From Doryteuthis pealeii (Eukaryota; Mollusca; Cephalopoda; Myopsida; Loliginidae), in NCBI GenBank assembly GCA_023376005.1, contig CM042145.1:92751762-92815761 (forward strand): a stretch of 64,000 nucleotides of DNA, given 5' to 3'. Positions 10,178 to 20,377 of the stretch are shown here, in pieces. Position 1 is the first letter of the stretch, and the number at the start of each line of letters is the position of its first letter. The notes beneath the pieces were generated by a model. That model had not been told where the DNA came from, searched no databases, and saw nothing but the letters and a program-made list of their open reading frames with translations. A program made the position numbers and the translations under genes.

Positions 10178-10734
10178 CAAATGATTTATCATTGATATCT
10201 ATTTGTTAGTAGTTGTAGATGAGTTTATTTATCCTGATTATTTGGTGTACAAAACCACTTTCACCCTTTACATCATTATATACTGACTATTTTATTTACA
10301 TATTGTTGTTTCTTTTTAAATCAAAACATTAACTCCATTATGAGAAAAAGTTCTTTAACAAAAAAGAAATTGCTAAAAGTAATTAACAAACAGAAATATT
10401 ACATTTTTTAAAACTCTCCCATGACTTTTAGACAGCATTTATGTGTGTGTGTGTGTGTGGTGTGTTGCTATATATATATATATATATATATAAGAGCTAT
10501 AGAGTCTGTATATGTATATATGTGTATATGTTTGAAATTATTATATTATGTATATGTGTATATGGTTTTTAGGGGGAGTTTTTCGTTATGTAATTTTTAT
10601 ATACCATGTATACTTCAGGTACACATATTGTTTTCAGTGTCAGTACTTAAAAAAAATTAAAAAAAACATTAAAAATACTTGGATAGTATTTAATATATTA
10701 TACTATGCACATGTTCACTGAAATACTTATACTA
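9571..10734. other. Non-coding; (TA)n blocks at 10.13 and 10.47 kb
   Basis: Long TA runs lie at about 10128-10175 and 10470-10492, the latter preceded by a TG run. Positions 9660-10000 contain a moderately GC block with no recognised peptide or known repeat landmark. No exon is supported. Confidence 0.6.
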
Positions 10735-10960
10735 TATTCGTGGGGTGTCTCGCTGTCTGGGGATGCAATTGAAAACAAAGCTCTGTACCATGATCAGACA
10801 AATTTTTCTAGTGTAGAATTTTCCGAGGAATCCAGTGATGCTATTCATATTTATCCCTGAATTCATTTTGGGTCACTAGGGACCAAATTACCGGTTGTTC
10901 TATGAGAAAATAGGGAAAAAAAATGAATATGATAAGGGGAATAACTCTGATAAATTTTCA
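10735..10960 (-). repeat. Unknown repeat family D, minus copy
   Basis: The reverse complement of the 2930-3385 family: GGGGATGCAATTGAAAACAA, then TGTACCATGATCAGA, GTAGAATTTTCC and GAATCCAGTGATG. It also contains the spacer that in the plus copy lies between the two units, so the plus-strand locus is probably a rearranged version of a single longer unit. Confidence 0.6.
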
Positions 10961-11540
10961 AATTTAATAAATTTCTATATTGAGCCTTCTGTTCATTAGG
11001 ACCACTTGTATTAATGATAATATTGTTGATATTGCATCTCAGCCCCTTTCAAAAGTAGTAAGTATTGTGTTATTGGTAAATAGGTAAATAGGAATTAACA
11101 TGCACAAATTTCTGTTGTAACATTTTCATAATAAACATGTTGAGTGATAGGTACTGCTATGCAATGGTAAGCAATATGAGATTTAAAGCATATACATTAA
11201 TTTAGTTGGATAGTATATAACCTGGGAAAAGCCAGGAAAATACAGCTAGTAATTAACTATTTTAAAAGTAAGATATGGAAATTTGTTTAAATTTATTTTT
11301 ATTTCATTTAATTTGTTTAAATTAATTTACTTATTACCATTTACCTTTATAATAAGAGAAATTCAAGTATATACATTTTGTGTGTGTGTGTGTGTGTGTG
11401 TGTATCGTTCACTCATGTTGAGGTGATATACTTTTCCTATATGGTTTGATAGTTATCTTTTGTATTTTAGTGATTATAATATGGGAGTAACATTAATTTA
11501 ACGTAAAGATAGAAGGTATATTTATTTACTAAGCTTAGCT
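10961..11540. other. Non-coding, no gene seen
   Basis: AT-rich unassigned sequence with a (TG)n run at 11381-11403. Confidence 0.55.
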
Positions 11541-11635
11541 TAGTTGTGACACAAGGCCAGAAGTATGGGATACCCAGTGCGAATTGAACTCACTGACAGT
11601 GGTCTGCTAATCTAGCTTGCTAACCACCACAAGTT
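11541..11635 (-). mobile_element. tRNA-like SINE type Q fragment
   Basis: On the minus strand it reads GGTGGTTAGCAAGCTAGATT, then an ACTGACAGTGAGTTCAATTC B-box-like stretch, then GGGTATCCCATACT and TGTGTCACAAC. The same layout occurs at 41862-42095, 24326-24390 and 58385-58450. Confidence 0.6.
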
Positions 11636-12162
11636 TAACCATCATTGCAAATTTTTCACACCAGAAGTAACAGGTGGCTTTCAAAGTGACAGTTAGTCTC
11701 CTTAGCCCTCCAAGACTCTTCTCAGTATTCTCACAGATTTCTGTAGTGCTGTGGTCTGGAAAGTCTCATTTCTTCCTTGTATTTCCAGTTCCACCAGTCT
11801 CTTTCCAGTTTTTTGCAGGGATTGTTCCAATTATGATTGTGTCACCTTGATGTCTTACAACTTTTTTAAAACTCTCTTGCAAGGTCTATGTATTTATCTA
11901 GTGTTTTGTTTTCCTTAACTTTAACTCTGATCTGCTGGAATTGTGAAGTTTACTAACTAGCAAGTTCTTTTGATTTTGTTAACTCAAACTAGATCTGGTC
12001 TTCTGGCCTGGATTGGGTGATCTGTTCATATCACAAAGTCCCAGAGAATTTAGTGCATCTCATACAAGAAGTTATTTGAAATCATATCATTGCAACAAAA
12101 AGCACAAGCAAACCAGAATAATGGTTGACCTGCCATAAAAGCAACCAACCTAGTTTTATATT
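11636..12162. other. Non-coding, no gene seen
   Basis: Unassigned sequence. A degraded SINE 3' module (GGTTGACCTGCCATAAAA) lies at 12124-12141, just left of the MITE. Confidence 0.5.
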
Positions 12163-12375
12163 GAATAATTGGTTATTTCCTATAAGTCCAACATAAACAA
12201 AGAGAACCACTCTTGACTGATTAATTATTTATTTTCCCATTGAACTAAACCTAACCCTAACCCCGTCTTCTTATTTCCTAGTAGATCAATAAATAGATAA
12301 ATAAATAAATGATTTATTAGTCAAGAGTGGTTCCCCTTTGTTTATGTTGGAGTTATAGGAAATAACCGAATAATT
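12163..12375. mobile_element. Foldback MITE with perfect 8-bp TSD
   Basis: The element spans 12171-12367 and is flanked by GAATAATT on both sides (12163-12170, 12368-12375). Its terminal inverted repeats start GGTTATTTCCTATAA and extend about 60 bp through CCAACATAAACAAAG and AACCACTCTTGACT. The centre holds AACCTAACCCTAACCCC, telomere-like by chance or design. An 8-bp duplication with termini starting GG would fit a Merlin-type MITE better than a hAT (CAG ends). That class call is inference. No coding capacity. Confidence 0.85.
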
Positions 12376-12782
12376 TTATTATGTTATCAAACTTATCAGA
12401 TTGTATCTGTTAATAGTATTGAATGAATTTTAATTTCTACTATTTTGAAAATTTTAAAAACTTGTTTCAAGATGAGTTGTAACTCTAAATATTGGGCTGG
12501 TTTAGCTCAGGATATTTGCCTTTCATCCCACTTATGAGGGTGTGACACAAGGACATTTTTATGTGGGCCCACCCACAAACGAAGCTCATGGGTGGTAGGC
12601 ACAAAAAATGCATCAATCCCGTCGGTATTCCTCCAGCCCTGCCCCTTTAAATCAAGGGGGCAGCTATTGCCTGGAGGGATACCCCCCTGGGATTGACGCT
12701 GTTAATTTTATTGCCAAGCCACTCCAGAGGCCAAAGCGCTCTGGAGCAGGCCCGAAGGGCCTTTGACGGCTCAGGAATCACT

Positions 12783-13012
12783 ATTTAGATCAGTCAATAG
12801 AGCATCTGCCTCGGGACCAAAAGGTTCTGGATTTGATACCACCCCTTGTTAACTCAGTGCATGAGTTACACAGTTTGGATATGTGCAGTAAGATGGAGAG
12901 CTGATGGTAGACGCAAAACAAGCTCCCTTATCTAGCACTAATGAAAAGAAGATAGACTTCTATACTCTCTGGCTGATAACAACAATAGGCCACTGCACCA
13001 ACTTTACTTTTA
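12783..13012 (+). mobile_element. tRNA-headed SINE type A
   Basis: A decayed copy of the commonest SINE here. Its landmarks are a TTTAGATCAGTCAATAGAGC A-box region, GGTTCTGGATTTGATACC as B box, AACTCAGTGCATGAGT, GTAAGATGGAGAGCTGATGG, TAGCACTAATGAAAAG, GGCTGATAACAACAATAGGC and an AACTTTACTTTT tail. The divergence suggests an old insertion. Confidence 0.8.
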
Positions 13013-13030
13013 AACTGTATAACTTTGCAA

Positions 13031-13335
13031 ACTAAAATAGGACCATTTCTCTGAATGTTTGAGATGAGGCTTGATGATTAGTATTATCTGCGTTATTTGG
13101 ACTATTGTCCTCATCTTCATTGTTATCTGTACAACGTTTTGGACGATATGCCCTCCGGCCTTCTTCAGGTATTTCTTGTTGGACTCAGGAACCTTCTCGT
13201 ACTCGGGAACCTTCTTTTTGGACTTGGGAACTTTCTTGTCATAATCGGGAACCATCATGGAACTTTGAACCTAACAGATAACAATGAAGATGAGGACAAT
13301 AGTCCGAATAATGCAGATAATACTAAAATAGGACC
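13031..13335. mobile_element. Penelope-type foldback element with 14-bp TSD
   Basis: The element at 13045-13321 is flanked by ACTAAAATAGGACC (13031-13044 and 13322-13335). The left arm (13078-13130) and right arm (13275-13327) are inverted copies. The left part carries, on the minus strand, CCTGAAGAAGGCCGG and GTCCAAAACGTTGTAC, a decayed hammerhead-like core. The loop reads on the minus strand as a repeated VPE-x-D/E/N-KK peptide ending NKKYLKKAGG. The same ends and loop occur at 3950-4291 and 54393-55110. Confidence 0.8.
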
Positions 13336-13450
13336 GTATAAAGTGTAAATTCAACTGGAGTCAGTCAGTATAGTTTTACCGACTCCAACAATCCTGTAAT
13401 TACTTCAGGCTGCAATGACCCTCATTTCATGGTAGTATAAGCAAAAATGA

Positions 13451-13727
13451 AGTCACGCGGTCTAATGGTTAGAGTCATAGGAAATCAACTCGTCAACCCG
13501 AGTTCAATTACTGGGCAAAGCTGTTTGCATTTCACATAGTGCTAATACCCTTGGGAAAGGTATGAATCCAATTCTCCCTCTAGCTATGGGTAAATAGCAG
13601 GGCAGACTGGGCTCTTTAACCATGGCTAGGTAACCAGTCTTGGAGAAGGAGAACTTTGAATTCAAACCCGTTAAACTCCGTTTAAGAAATTGATCTTGTG
13701 TCTCACCCAGCTCGTACGGAGGTTGGT

Positions 13728-13735
<8 letters not shown>
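13451..13735 (+). mobile_element. tRNA-headed SINE type P, near full length
   Basis: Order of landmarks: GCGGTCTAATGGTTAGAGTC (A box), CCCGAGTTCAATTACTGG (B box), TTTGCATTTCACATAGTGCT, CCCTTGGGAAAGGTATGAAT, GCTATGGGTAAATAGCAGG, AACCATGGCTAGGTAACC, AAACTCCGTTTAAGAAATTG. It ends with ACCCAGCTCGTACGGAGGTT before a (TA)n run. It is the best plus-strand reference copy of this family in the window. Confidence 0.85.

Positions 13736-13768
<33 letters not shown>
13736..13768. repeat. (TA)n microsatellite
   Basis: TA run directly following the type P SINE. In cephalopod retroposons such runs often grow from the 3' tail; that origin is inferred. Confidence 0.9.
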
Positions 13769-13773
<5 letters not shown>

Positions 13774-13824
13774 TTCTTATTTTTTCAATTAAGCTATTAG
13801 AATTTTTTATATGAGATTTGCTAA

Positions 13825-14130
13825 TTGTACCTAAGAGGGGGGTTAAGGGTCTACACAATAGATTGCTTGAATTGTAACAAAAAATATATAGGAGAGACTT
13901 CTAGATCTTTGACTAAACGTGTCTCTGAACATAGATATCATATTAAACGAGGTTTTCTAAAAAACGCCCTAGCTAAACATATTATAGACACTAACCATAC
14001 CTTTGATTTTAAAGGTGCCAAAATATTAACTCACATACACAATAGAACACTACGTAGAATTATGGAATCTTGCATTATTCTCACACATCATATATATATA
14101 TATATATATATATATGAAGTAAAGAAATAA
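13825..14130 (+). pseudogene. GIY-YIG endonuclease fragment of a Penelope-like element
   Basis: The 101-codon frame encodes a GIY-YIG nuclease domain of Penelope-like retroelements, which nicks target DNA during insertion. Visible motifs are VYTIDCLNCNKKYIGETSRS: a degenerate GIY (VYTI), the CxxC pair typical of the Penelope endonuclease, and an intact YIG. The conserved Arg of SRSLTKR, His in SEHR and the candidate catalytic Glu of RRIMES follow. The reverse transcriptase that should precede it is absent, and the frame runs out into an (AT)n repeat. No ATG starts it; the frame opens at TTG. It is a 5'-truncated, dead copy with a surprisingly intact domain. Confidence 0.85.
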
Positions 14131-14306
14131 CAAAAGACTTAGAGGATTAGCATTATAGTCTATTTCAGGGAGCTTAGACAAAGTGTCTAACTCTCCCGAC
14201 TCATCAGATGCGCATTTGATGAGTCGGGAGAGTTAGACACTTTGACTAAGCTCCCTGGAATAGACTATAATGCTAATCCTCTAAGTCTTTTGTTATTTCT
14301 TTACTT
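14117..14306. mobile_element. 190-bp near-perfect palindrome, Penelope 3' terminus
   Basis: The arms of about 95 bp meet with no loop at ATGCGCAT (centre 14211/14212), with only three or so mismatches, and end in AAGTAAAGAAATAACAAAAG and its complement. It lies just 3' of the GIY-YIG frame. The left arm on the minus strand reads CTGATGAGTCGGGAG, an 18-nt loop region, then CTCCCTGAAATAGAC. That is the order of a hammerhead core (CUGAUGAG, stem II, GAAA). The right arm has TTGATGAG and GGAA changes that should disable it. The ribozyme call is inference; the palindrome is directly visible. Confidence 0.8.
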
Positions 14307-14420
14307 ATATATTTGCTCTGGGACTCTAACATTAAGAGCACACATTGAGCTCTCAAACTGCGACAGGTTTCTTTAAATAAAACTCATGTGTCGTAAGGAA
14401 GATTTCTTCTCTGGACTTTT

Positions 14421-14423
<3 letters not shown>

Positions 14424-14471
<48 letters not shown>
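14424..14471. repeat. (AT)n microsatellite
   Basis: About 24 AT units bordering the right side of the Penelope segment. Most Penelope fragments in the window touch such runs. Confidence 0.95.
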
Positions 14472-14473
<2 letters not shown>

Positions 14474-14665
14474 CAAAAATGAAACCTGCTGAATTATCTG
14501 TTGATTCATAAGAGATAAAAAGAATATCAAAAACTGTTTTAAATTAGTCAATGAAACAAAGCAAAAAGATTTACTCGAATGACCCAAATAGATAATTTAA
14601 TTTTATTGTAGTGTCATCTTTTTTAATGTAACATTTTAGGTGTGCCTTACAATTTTGATCAGCTA

Positions 14666-14925
14666 GGGCCGGGTTAACTCATCGGTAGAGCGTTCGGCTA
14701 GACACCAGAAAGTTCCTAGTTTGATACCCGGCCCTCGCCAACTCAGCGTATGAGTACCACAGAGATCTCTGTGGTAAAGTAAGGAGCTGATGGTTGGTGT
14801 GGCGCTCCACCCCAGATGCTTGAAAACAATCTCCTTGGTCTAACGCTAGTGAAAAGGGGATAGACTCCTTCACTGATTAGCTGATACCGACTTTAGGCCA
14901 CCCCGATGACTTTACTTACTATAAA
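14666..14925 (+). mobile_element. tRNA-headed SINE type A, full length
   Basis: Begins GGGCCGGGTTAACTCATCGG, has the B box GTTCCTAGTTTGATACC, then CGCCAACTCAGCGTATGAGT, GGTAAAGTAAGGAGCTGATG and GGCGCTCCACC. It ends GATACCGACTTTAGGCCACC and GACTTTACTTACT. Anticodon and acceptor-stem pairing are not preserved, so this is a retroposon and not a tRNA gene. Confidence 0.9.
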
Positions 14926-15940
14926 TAAGAAATTAAATTATAAATATATAAAATTAGGTCTTATTCATCATGCATTTTTAAAATGTACTTTTCTAAAATA
15001 ATGGTGATAGATATATCTATATCTGGGGGCATTGGAATGATCTGGGGGTGGGGTGAGTCAAAAATGAACGGTGGGGGATGTCAGGGTGTTAGGAGCAGTA
15101 AATAGTTTTTTTTTTTTTTTTTGCAAAATCTAAATGACAAAATATATGTCATAAATACTAATGTAAAGGAACACAATTTATACAGAATAAAACTGACATA
15201 AAAATTATAAAAAAATAAATAGTTTTGTTACGTAGTCCAAAATCAGTTAAAAGTCTGAACTTTTCCTTTACTGATGTTAAGCTGATATCCCTGCACCAAG
15301 CACATCCATCCCATTTAACAATGACCGTGAAGACAATGAACTTTGTTACTGGTGTGATGTTGATTTACCCTTCCATATTGCTGACACAACTAAAACTGCT
15401 GAATAAATTAGTTTAATTTGTGAAATACATATTTGTGTTTAATCTTGTTGTTTTCAATTTGAAACATCACTCCCCTCCCCACAAAAATTGTGTATTCACA
15501 TTTATGTATGAAGAGGGGATCATTAGGAATCCCTTGGGAAGCCAAGGGAGCACTAATTTGAAAAAGTCTTGGAATCACTGATTCATCTCATGGGAAAAAG
15601 TTCAGTTTATTTTAAAAACCTAGTTAATTAGTTATCCGTGAACTTGTATGGAATATAATAGTTGCACAGTTTCTACTTGTAAAATAGTATGCAGTGACCA
15701 TTGATACTATATTTAGTATGTACCAATTTATTCTTAGAACGAACCAGTTTTCAAAATAAATATAATACTCTTTGTAAACAAAATAATTTAATTTCAAAAT
15801 AAGTAAACATTATTTTCTGGATTGTATCAAATTTCTAGCCATAACATTAGATAGACTTTATTGTTTTGGTTTTAGAGTCATTTTAGGAAAAATTCAACAA
15901 TTCAAAAATGATTTAAAATATAAAAAAAAAAAAAAAACAA
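14926..15940. other. Non-coding, no gene seen
   Basis: Unassigned AT-rich sequence. A T run at 15104-15122 and a CCCTTGGGAAGCCAAGGG hairpin at 15530-15548 are the only structures noticed. The 63-codon frame at 15225-15416 has no recognisable content. Confidence 0.5.
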
Positions 15941-15944
15941 ATGT

Positions 15945-16600
15945 ATGAGGTTAATCCCAAAAAGTAAGGCTCCAAATCTTTGGGGATGCAGTGAAACTGT
16001 TCATGTGGTTATTGGCAACACTGTTGGGTTTGTTGAGCCTGCCTGCGCATGCCTTGCTGCCATACTCAGTCTTGGCTTGGCACTTGTTTCTGATAGAGCT
16101 CCTGATTGACGCTACCACCAATATGAAGTTTGCACAGTTATTCAGTTTTTGAATGCAAAAGGCATTAAACCAATTGAAATTCATCGCCAATTAATGGAAG
16201 TGTATGGCAAGTCACGAATGGATGTCAAAAACGTCCAGCAGTTATGTTGGGAGTTTGCAACAACAACAAGGTTCAGCACTTCCTCAATGACATGGTCAAA
16301 ATCTGGTATGATTGACACTACCACCAATATGAAGTTTGCACAGTTATTCAGTTTTTGAATGCAAAAGGCATTAAACCAATTGAAATTCATCGCCAATTAA
16401 TGGAAGTGTATGGCAAGTCACGAATGGATGTCAAAAACGTCCAGCAGTTATGTTGGGAGTTTGCAACAACAACAAGGTTCAGCACTTCCTCAACAACTAG
16501 GTCGAAATCTAGTATGACACGGGCATACAAAAACTGCCACATTGCCTACAAAAATAAATTGACCGATATGGCAATTATGTAGAAAAATAGATATATGTTC
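15945..16600 (+). pseudogene. Mariner transposase N-terminus with internal duplication
   Basis: Begins near GAGGTTAATCCCAAAAAGTA, which resembles a mariner terminal repeat. The peptide VIQFLNAKGIKPIEIHRQL then MEVYGKS is the first helix-turn-helix of an irritans-like mariner transposase. A 206-bp stretch (from 16111) is repeated in tandem (from 16317), so the peptide NAKGIKPIEIHRQLMEVYGK occurs twice (frames at 16149 and 16355). The catalytic DDE/D part is absent. An internal deletion derivative with a later tandem duplication is the simplest reading. Confidence 0.8.
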
Positions 16601-17049
16601 AAAGTTTAAAATGATGTAAACAATAAAGACAATAAAGAATAGATATTTCTGGAATTTCTAAATATTTGGGAGACTTAACCTTTGAGATTACCCTTGTATA
16701 TTGTTTAACTCTTAACATCCTATACCGCCTCATTCCACCCGGACGGAAGTCACATTCATTTTCCTAATCTACCCCAAATGATAGCCTTTTTTTATCTTTT
16801 TTTTTTTAATGTAATATTAAACATATTTAGCAGTCTTTGATTTATGAGAAATAACAGATAACTTTAAATTAGCCATTTTTTGATAAATCCTTATAGGACT
16901 GGGGCTCTGGACTTAGAAAATTCTCAACAGGATATTAAGAGTTAAAAAACAAAAGAAACTCTTGGTAATGATTGTGTTGACTTGCTATTTACAATTCAAA
17001 GACTTATGGTGCTGTGTCTGAAATAATTAGCAATTAATAATTCTTTGAA
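16601..17049. other. Non-coding, no gene seen
   Basis: AT-rich unassigned sequence between the mariner relic and the SINE C cluster. Confidence 0.55.
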
Positions 17050-17640
17050 TTAACCTACCCTGTTGGCGAGGCTTTGAATAGGCTGAATGTATTCCTTGCA
17101 GAGGGGTAAGATCCTCCTAAAAAAGGAGTATCCTGGGTATATGACACTAAACTGCATCTGATGGTAAGGCTCCAATTTTGAAGATCTGGGGAGTGTAGCA
17201 TACTCCTACATTGCCATGACTCCTAGGTCCACTCTGACCTGTTAGGGAGTGTATAACTTATGGGGGCAAGCATTTGGATGATATAGTCTTTAAAACAAAG
17301 TGCCCTGTTTACAGGTCTTAGAATACACTGTATCTCCCTGCATAGAGTACCCCCCCCCCCCCCAATATAGGTATGACGCTAAACTACATCTGCTGGTGCT
17401 GTCTTAAATAATAAACAGAGTACCTGCCTTGTTGGCAAAGTTTAGAATATGCTGACTGTATCTTCTGCAGAAGGTTAATACACCCCCACCCACCCCCCAA
17501 AAAAGGGGGTGTCCAGGGTGTGACACTAAACATATCTAATGGTGGAGCTCTAAGGAGAGTGGAGTTGTGCCATTATTACCAGGTCCACTCTGGCCCGGAG
17601 TGGTAGTAGTTGTTAGATTCACATTTATGGGTAAAATACA
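17050..17640 (+). mobile_element. Three partial SINE type C units in tandem
   Basis: Units begin near 17055, 17305 and 17415. Each has a CTGnnTTGnnGGC(A)AAG(C)TTTnGAATA-like head, then TATGACnCTAAACTnCATCTG. The first and third continue into the GGTCCACTCTGnCC block. Each is trimmed differently, so the cluster probably arose by repeated insertion or unequal exchange. Confidence 0.65.
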
Positions 17641-17689
17641 TCTGTTTGAAAATTATTAATATTGGATAAGAATAAATGAAAACATATAA

Positions 17690-17868
17690 CTGCAAATTAT
17701 TAGTATTAGATAGAAATACTTGATATAAATTATTTATATTAGGTTGGAATACTTGATATCATACAACTGTGTTCAAATTATTTGTATTAGGTTGGAATAC
17801 TTGATATCATACAACTGTGTTCAAATTATTTGTATTAGGTTGGAATACTTGATATCATATAACTCTGT
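17690..17868. repeat. 48-bp minisatellite, 3-4 units
   Basis: The unit contains TTATTTGTATTAGGTTGGAA, then TACTTGATATCATACAACTG, then TGTTCAAA. The last three units are almost identical and the first ones are degraded. Confidence 0.85.
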
Positions 17869-17874
17869 GTAAAA

Positions 17875-17998
17875 AAAATCTTAAGAAGCAGTTACATAAA
17901 AATGTAAATATAAACATACAATGAATGCAATTCCCTAACCTCTAGGCATAAAATAACATTGGATGGGTTGACATGCTGTTAAATCAATCAATCAATCA
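17875..17998 (+). mobile_element. SINE 3' module (AATC-tailed)
   Basis: Contains AATGCAATTCCCTAACCTCT, GCATAAAATAACATTGGATG, GGTTGACATGCTGTTAAA and an (AATC)n tail. The same 115-120-bp unit appears three times in a row at 57657-57996, and again at 59740-59820 and 48755-48800. Confidence 0.7.
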
Positions 17999-18261
17999 AG
18001 ATAAGATACTCCCTTCTGATCCTATATACAGCATCATCTTCTTTATATTAAGACCAACCTTTGGTATGTTTAATTGTGGTGGTAGTGTTGGTGTGGTAGA
18101 GTCATTTTGCTTGTTCCATTATCTTTTGAATTCCATGTTCTTACCAGGAATCCTGTTGATTTACAAAAACAAAACAACTTTTGATATACATTTTAATAGA
18201 ATGAATATTTGAGAAACAATTTCTTTTTGAAAACAAAAAAAAAACTTGAATAAATCATTTT

Positions 18262-18440
18262 TTAAGATGAAGGAGATTGTTTTGGTGTCTGAGATGGGGT
18301 GTCACAACTACCATCAGCTTCTCATTTTACCGCACAGATCCCTGTGCTACTCATATGCTGAGTTGGTGACGGCCGGTATCGAACCTGGAACCTTGTGGTT
18401 CCTAGGCAGACGCTCTACCGACTGAGCTAAACCGACTGTA
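18262..18440 (-). mobile_element. SINE type A, minus-strand
   Basis: On the minus strand: GGTTTAGCTCAGTCGGTAGA, GCGTCTGCCTAGGAACCACA, the B box AGGTTCGATACC, CAACTCAGCATATGAGTAGC, and GGTAAAATGAGAAGCTGATG. It stops at the AACAATCTCCTT point, so the 3' third is missing. Confidence 0.85.
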
Positions 18441-19330
18441 CATTTAACTGGAGTCTGAGTTGGTATAGTTTTACTGACGCTGACTCCAGTGACCCCTTAA
18501 CTCCACAGTTTTAGTTTTAACATCATTCTAGGAAGAAGTTGTCAATTCAAAACTGATTTAAGATATGAACAAAGCCAATAAATGTACATTGATTAAATGA
18601 GCTGGAAATTGTAGTATTGACAAAGATTCTTAGAAATTATGTCATTGATTTGATATTGACAGCTGAAACAATTTTGACAATGTGCCTTAAATAATAAGAT
18701 TAAGAATATGATAACAATAGTTTTTTTTATTTTCTATTTTTTATTTAAAAAATTTTTTTTTTGCTTGCTGTTATATTTTGTTTGTTTTTCATTAACAAAA
18801 TGTTAACATTAGAAGCTTAGAATGATGAGAAATGTTTCAAAAAATCTTTTTGACAATCAAACACAAATGCATTCAATATTTGATACTTGTTTTAAATGCT
18901 GTTTGTTTATTTATTTATTTAATTTTCTAAATGAATTGTGTCAAGCTTATTTTAAGCATTGTAGCCAATTTGTAAAATTGAATGAAGTCGATATTTTTCT
19001 GCTTGTGGGCTGATGAGTCTCAAGAAGGTTTTCTTTGATATTTTAAAACAATTGGGAAATTATAATTAATATTAATGTATAGTCTTTCATTTATTTATTT
19101 TTTTGTTAATACTTTTTTTTTTTTTTTTTTTTTTTTCAATTAAACCCCCAAAATACAAATTTGAGTATTCATTTCGTTGAATAAATTTAATATAGGACAA
19201 GCGTTATTATTATAATTATTTTTTTTTAATATCAAGACTCTTTGCATTTATTACATTCTGCAATGATAAAATAAACAGCATGAATCAGAAATAAAGAATT
19301 GAATATTTGCTGCTGAAAATATATATATAT
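18441..19330. other. Non-coding, no gene seen
   Basis: AT-rich unassigned sequence with a T run at 19110-19136. A short TTTAACTGGAGTC segment near 18445 resembles one near 13350 and one near 59500, part of a small unassigned repeat. Confidence 0.5.
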
Positions 19331-19335
19331 ATATA

Positions 19336-19543
19336 TTATAAAAAAGAAGGTCCGCAAAATGTATTATGTTCTCAGAAAATTTAAAATTCTTTTTATCTTA
19401 CATATGCGACACGTGTTTCTGATCTGTTGTCTTCTTCAGGCATTGAATTATTATTTTTGCAGAATATGTTCGATATTTGAACCTATCAAATATCAGACAT
19501 ATTCTGAGAACATAATACATTTTGCGGACCTTCTTTTTTATAA
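19336..19543. mobile_element. Foldback element with hammerhead-like core
   Basis: The 40-bp arms are perfect or nearly so: GAAGGTCCGCAAAATGTATT then ATGTTCTCAG at 19346-19375, and the reverse complement at 19504-19533. Inside, the minus strand reads GCCTGAAGAAGACAACAGAT then CAGAAACACGTGTCGC, again CTGAAGA followed by GAAAC. A second hairpin (GATATTTGAACCTATCAAAT) lies near 19470-19490. (TA)n runs border both sides. A second Penelope-like family is the best guess. Confidence 0.7.
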
Positions 19544-19579
19544 AATATTGAATTTTCTCCTGTTGGAACCAGAACAACA

Positions 19580-19582
19580 TTT

Positions 19583-19628
<46 letters not shown>
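19580..19628. repeat. (TA)n microsatellite
   Basis: About 24 TA units on the right side of the foldback element. A shorter TA run lies at 19319-19336 on its left. Confidence 0.95.
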
Positions 19629-19631
<3 letters not shown>

Positions 19632-19709
19632 GTGCATGAAACTATAGTAACGGTAAATTTGCTATTCTCCATTATGTTATATATATACATATATATATAT
19701 ACACACACA

Positions 19710-20150
19710 TTAGACAAAATGTGACCCGATAGGTCACCCAGTGAGCTTTGGGTAGATAATTGAGATTAGGGAAAAGAGGAGGTAATATATACATAGAGAG
19801 GGTGAAAGTGATAGGCAGAATGTAAAGTAAGGGACAGGTCAGTTTTTTACTTAATTGCAAATTACGACTAATTAGAACTAATTAGAACCAATTAAAATGG
19901 AATTTTTTTCAAACGTAACTCAATCCTAAAAGTAAGGAATGATTTAGTATAACTTTTGTGTCATTGAACTAAACAATAAAAATGCCTTTAGGAGACAAAT
20001 GTTGATTTGCTCAGCTCTAGTATAATAATAGATAATAAAAAAAAATTGAACTTGCACATACTTGTGTGAGTATGAAAAGGTGGAATAATCTATACATGAG
20101 TAATAATTTAGTAAAATTGAAATTCAAACATGAATATAATGACTAAGTAA
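19710..20150 (-). mobile_element. Helitron 3' end, family 3
   Basis: On the minus strand the terminus is TGACCTATCGGGTCA (hairpin), CATTTTGT (8-nt spacer), CTAA, then T. This is the Helitron 3' layout. The related end at 28795 has TGACCCAACGGGTCA and CTAG. The interior differs from that copy. The 5' limit is not defined; homology cannot be followed beyond about 20150. Confidence 0.65.
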
Positions 20151-20227
20151 ACGTAGGCTTAAAAATAGTTAATGATTTTCTGATGATGAATCAATGGTCA
20201 ACTTATAAATTAGTAATGATTTTGTGT

Positions 20228-20305
20228 ACAGATAACAAAGATGAGGAGAATAGTCTGAATAATCTGAGTATTCGGACTATTGTCCTCATCTTTATTGTTA
20301 TTTAT
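20228..20305. mobile_element. Penelope foldback fragment
   Basis: ACAGATAACAAAGATGAGGA, then GAATAGTCTGAATAATC, is followed at once by its inverted copy ending TCCTCATCTTTATTGTTATT. These are the arm ends of the element at 3950 and 13045 with the loop and hammerhead-like part removed. Confidence 0.7.
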
Positions 20306-20377
20306 TTTTATTTTATTCATTTTATTTTATTATCTATTTTATTATTTATTTTATTATTATTGTTATTTATTTTATTA

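Noticed and set aside
14666..14740. Possible tRNA gene (GGGTTAACTCATCGGTAGAGC and a good B box)
   Set aside because: The acceptor and anticodon stems do not pair, and the sequence continues into the 260-bp SINE body found at many loci.
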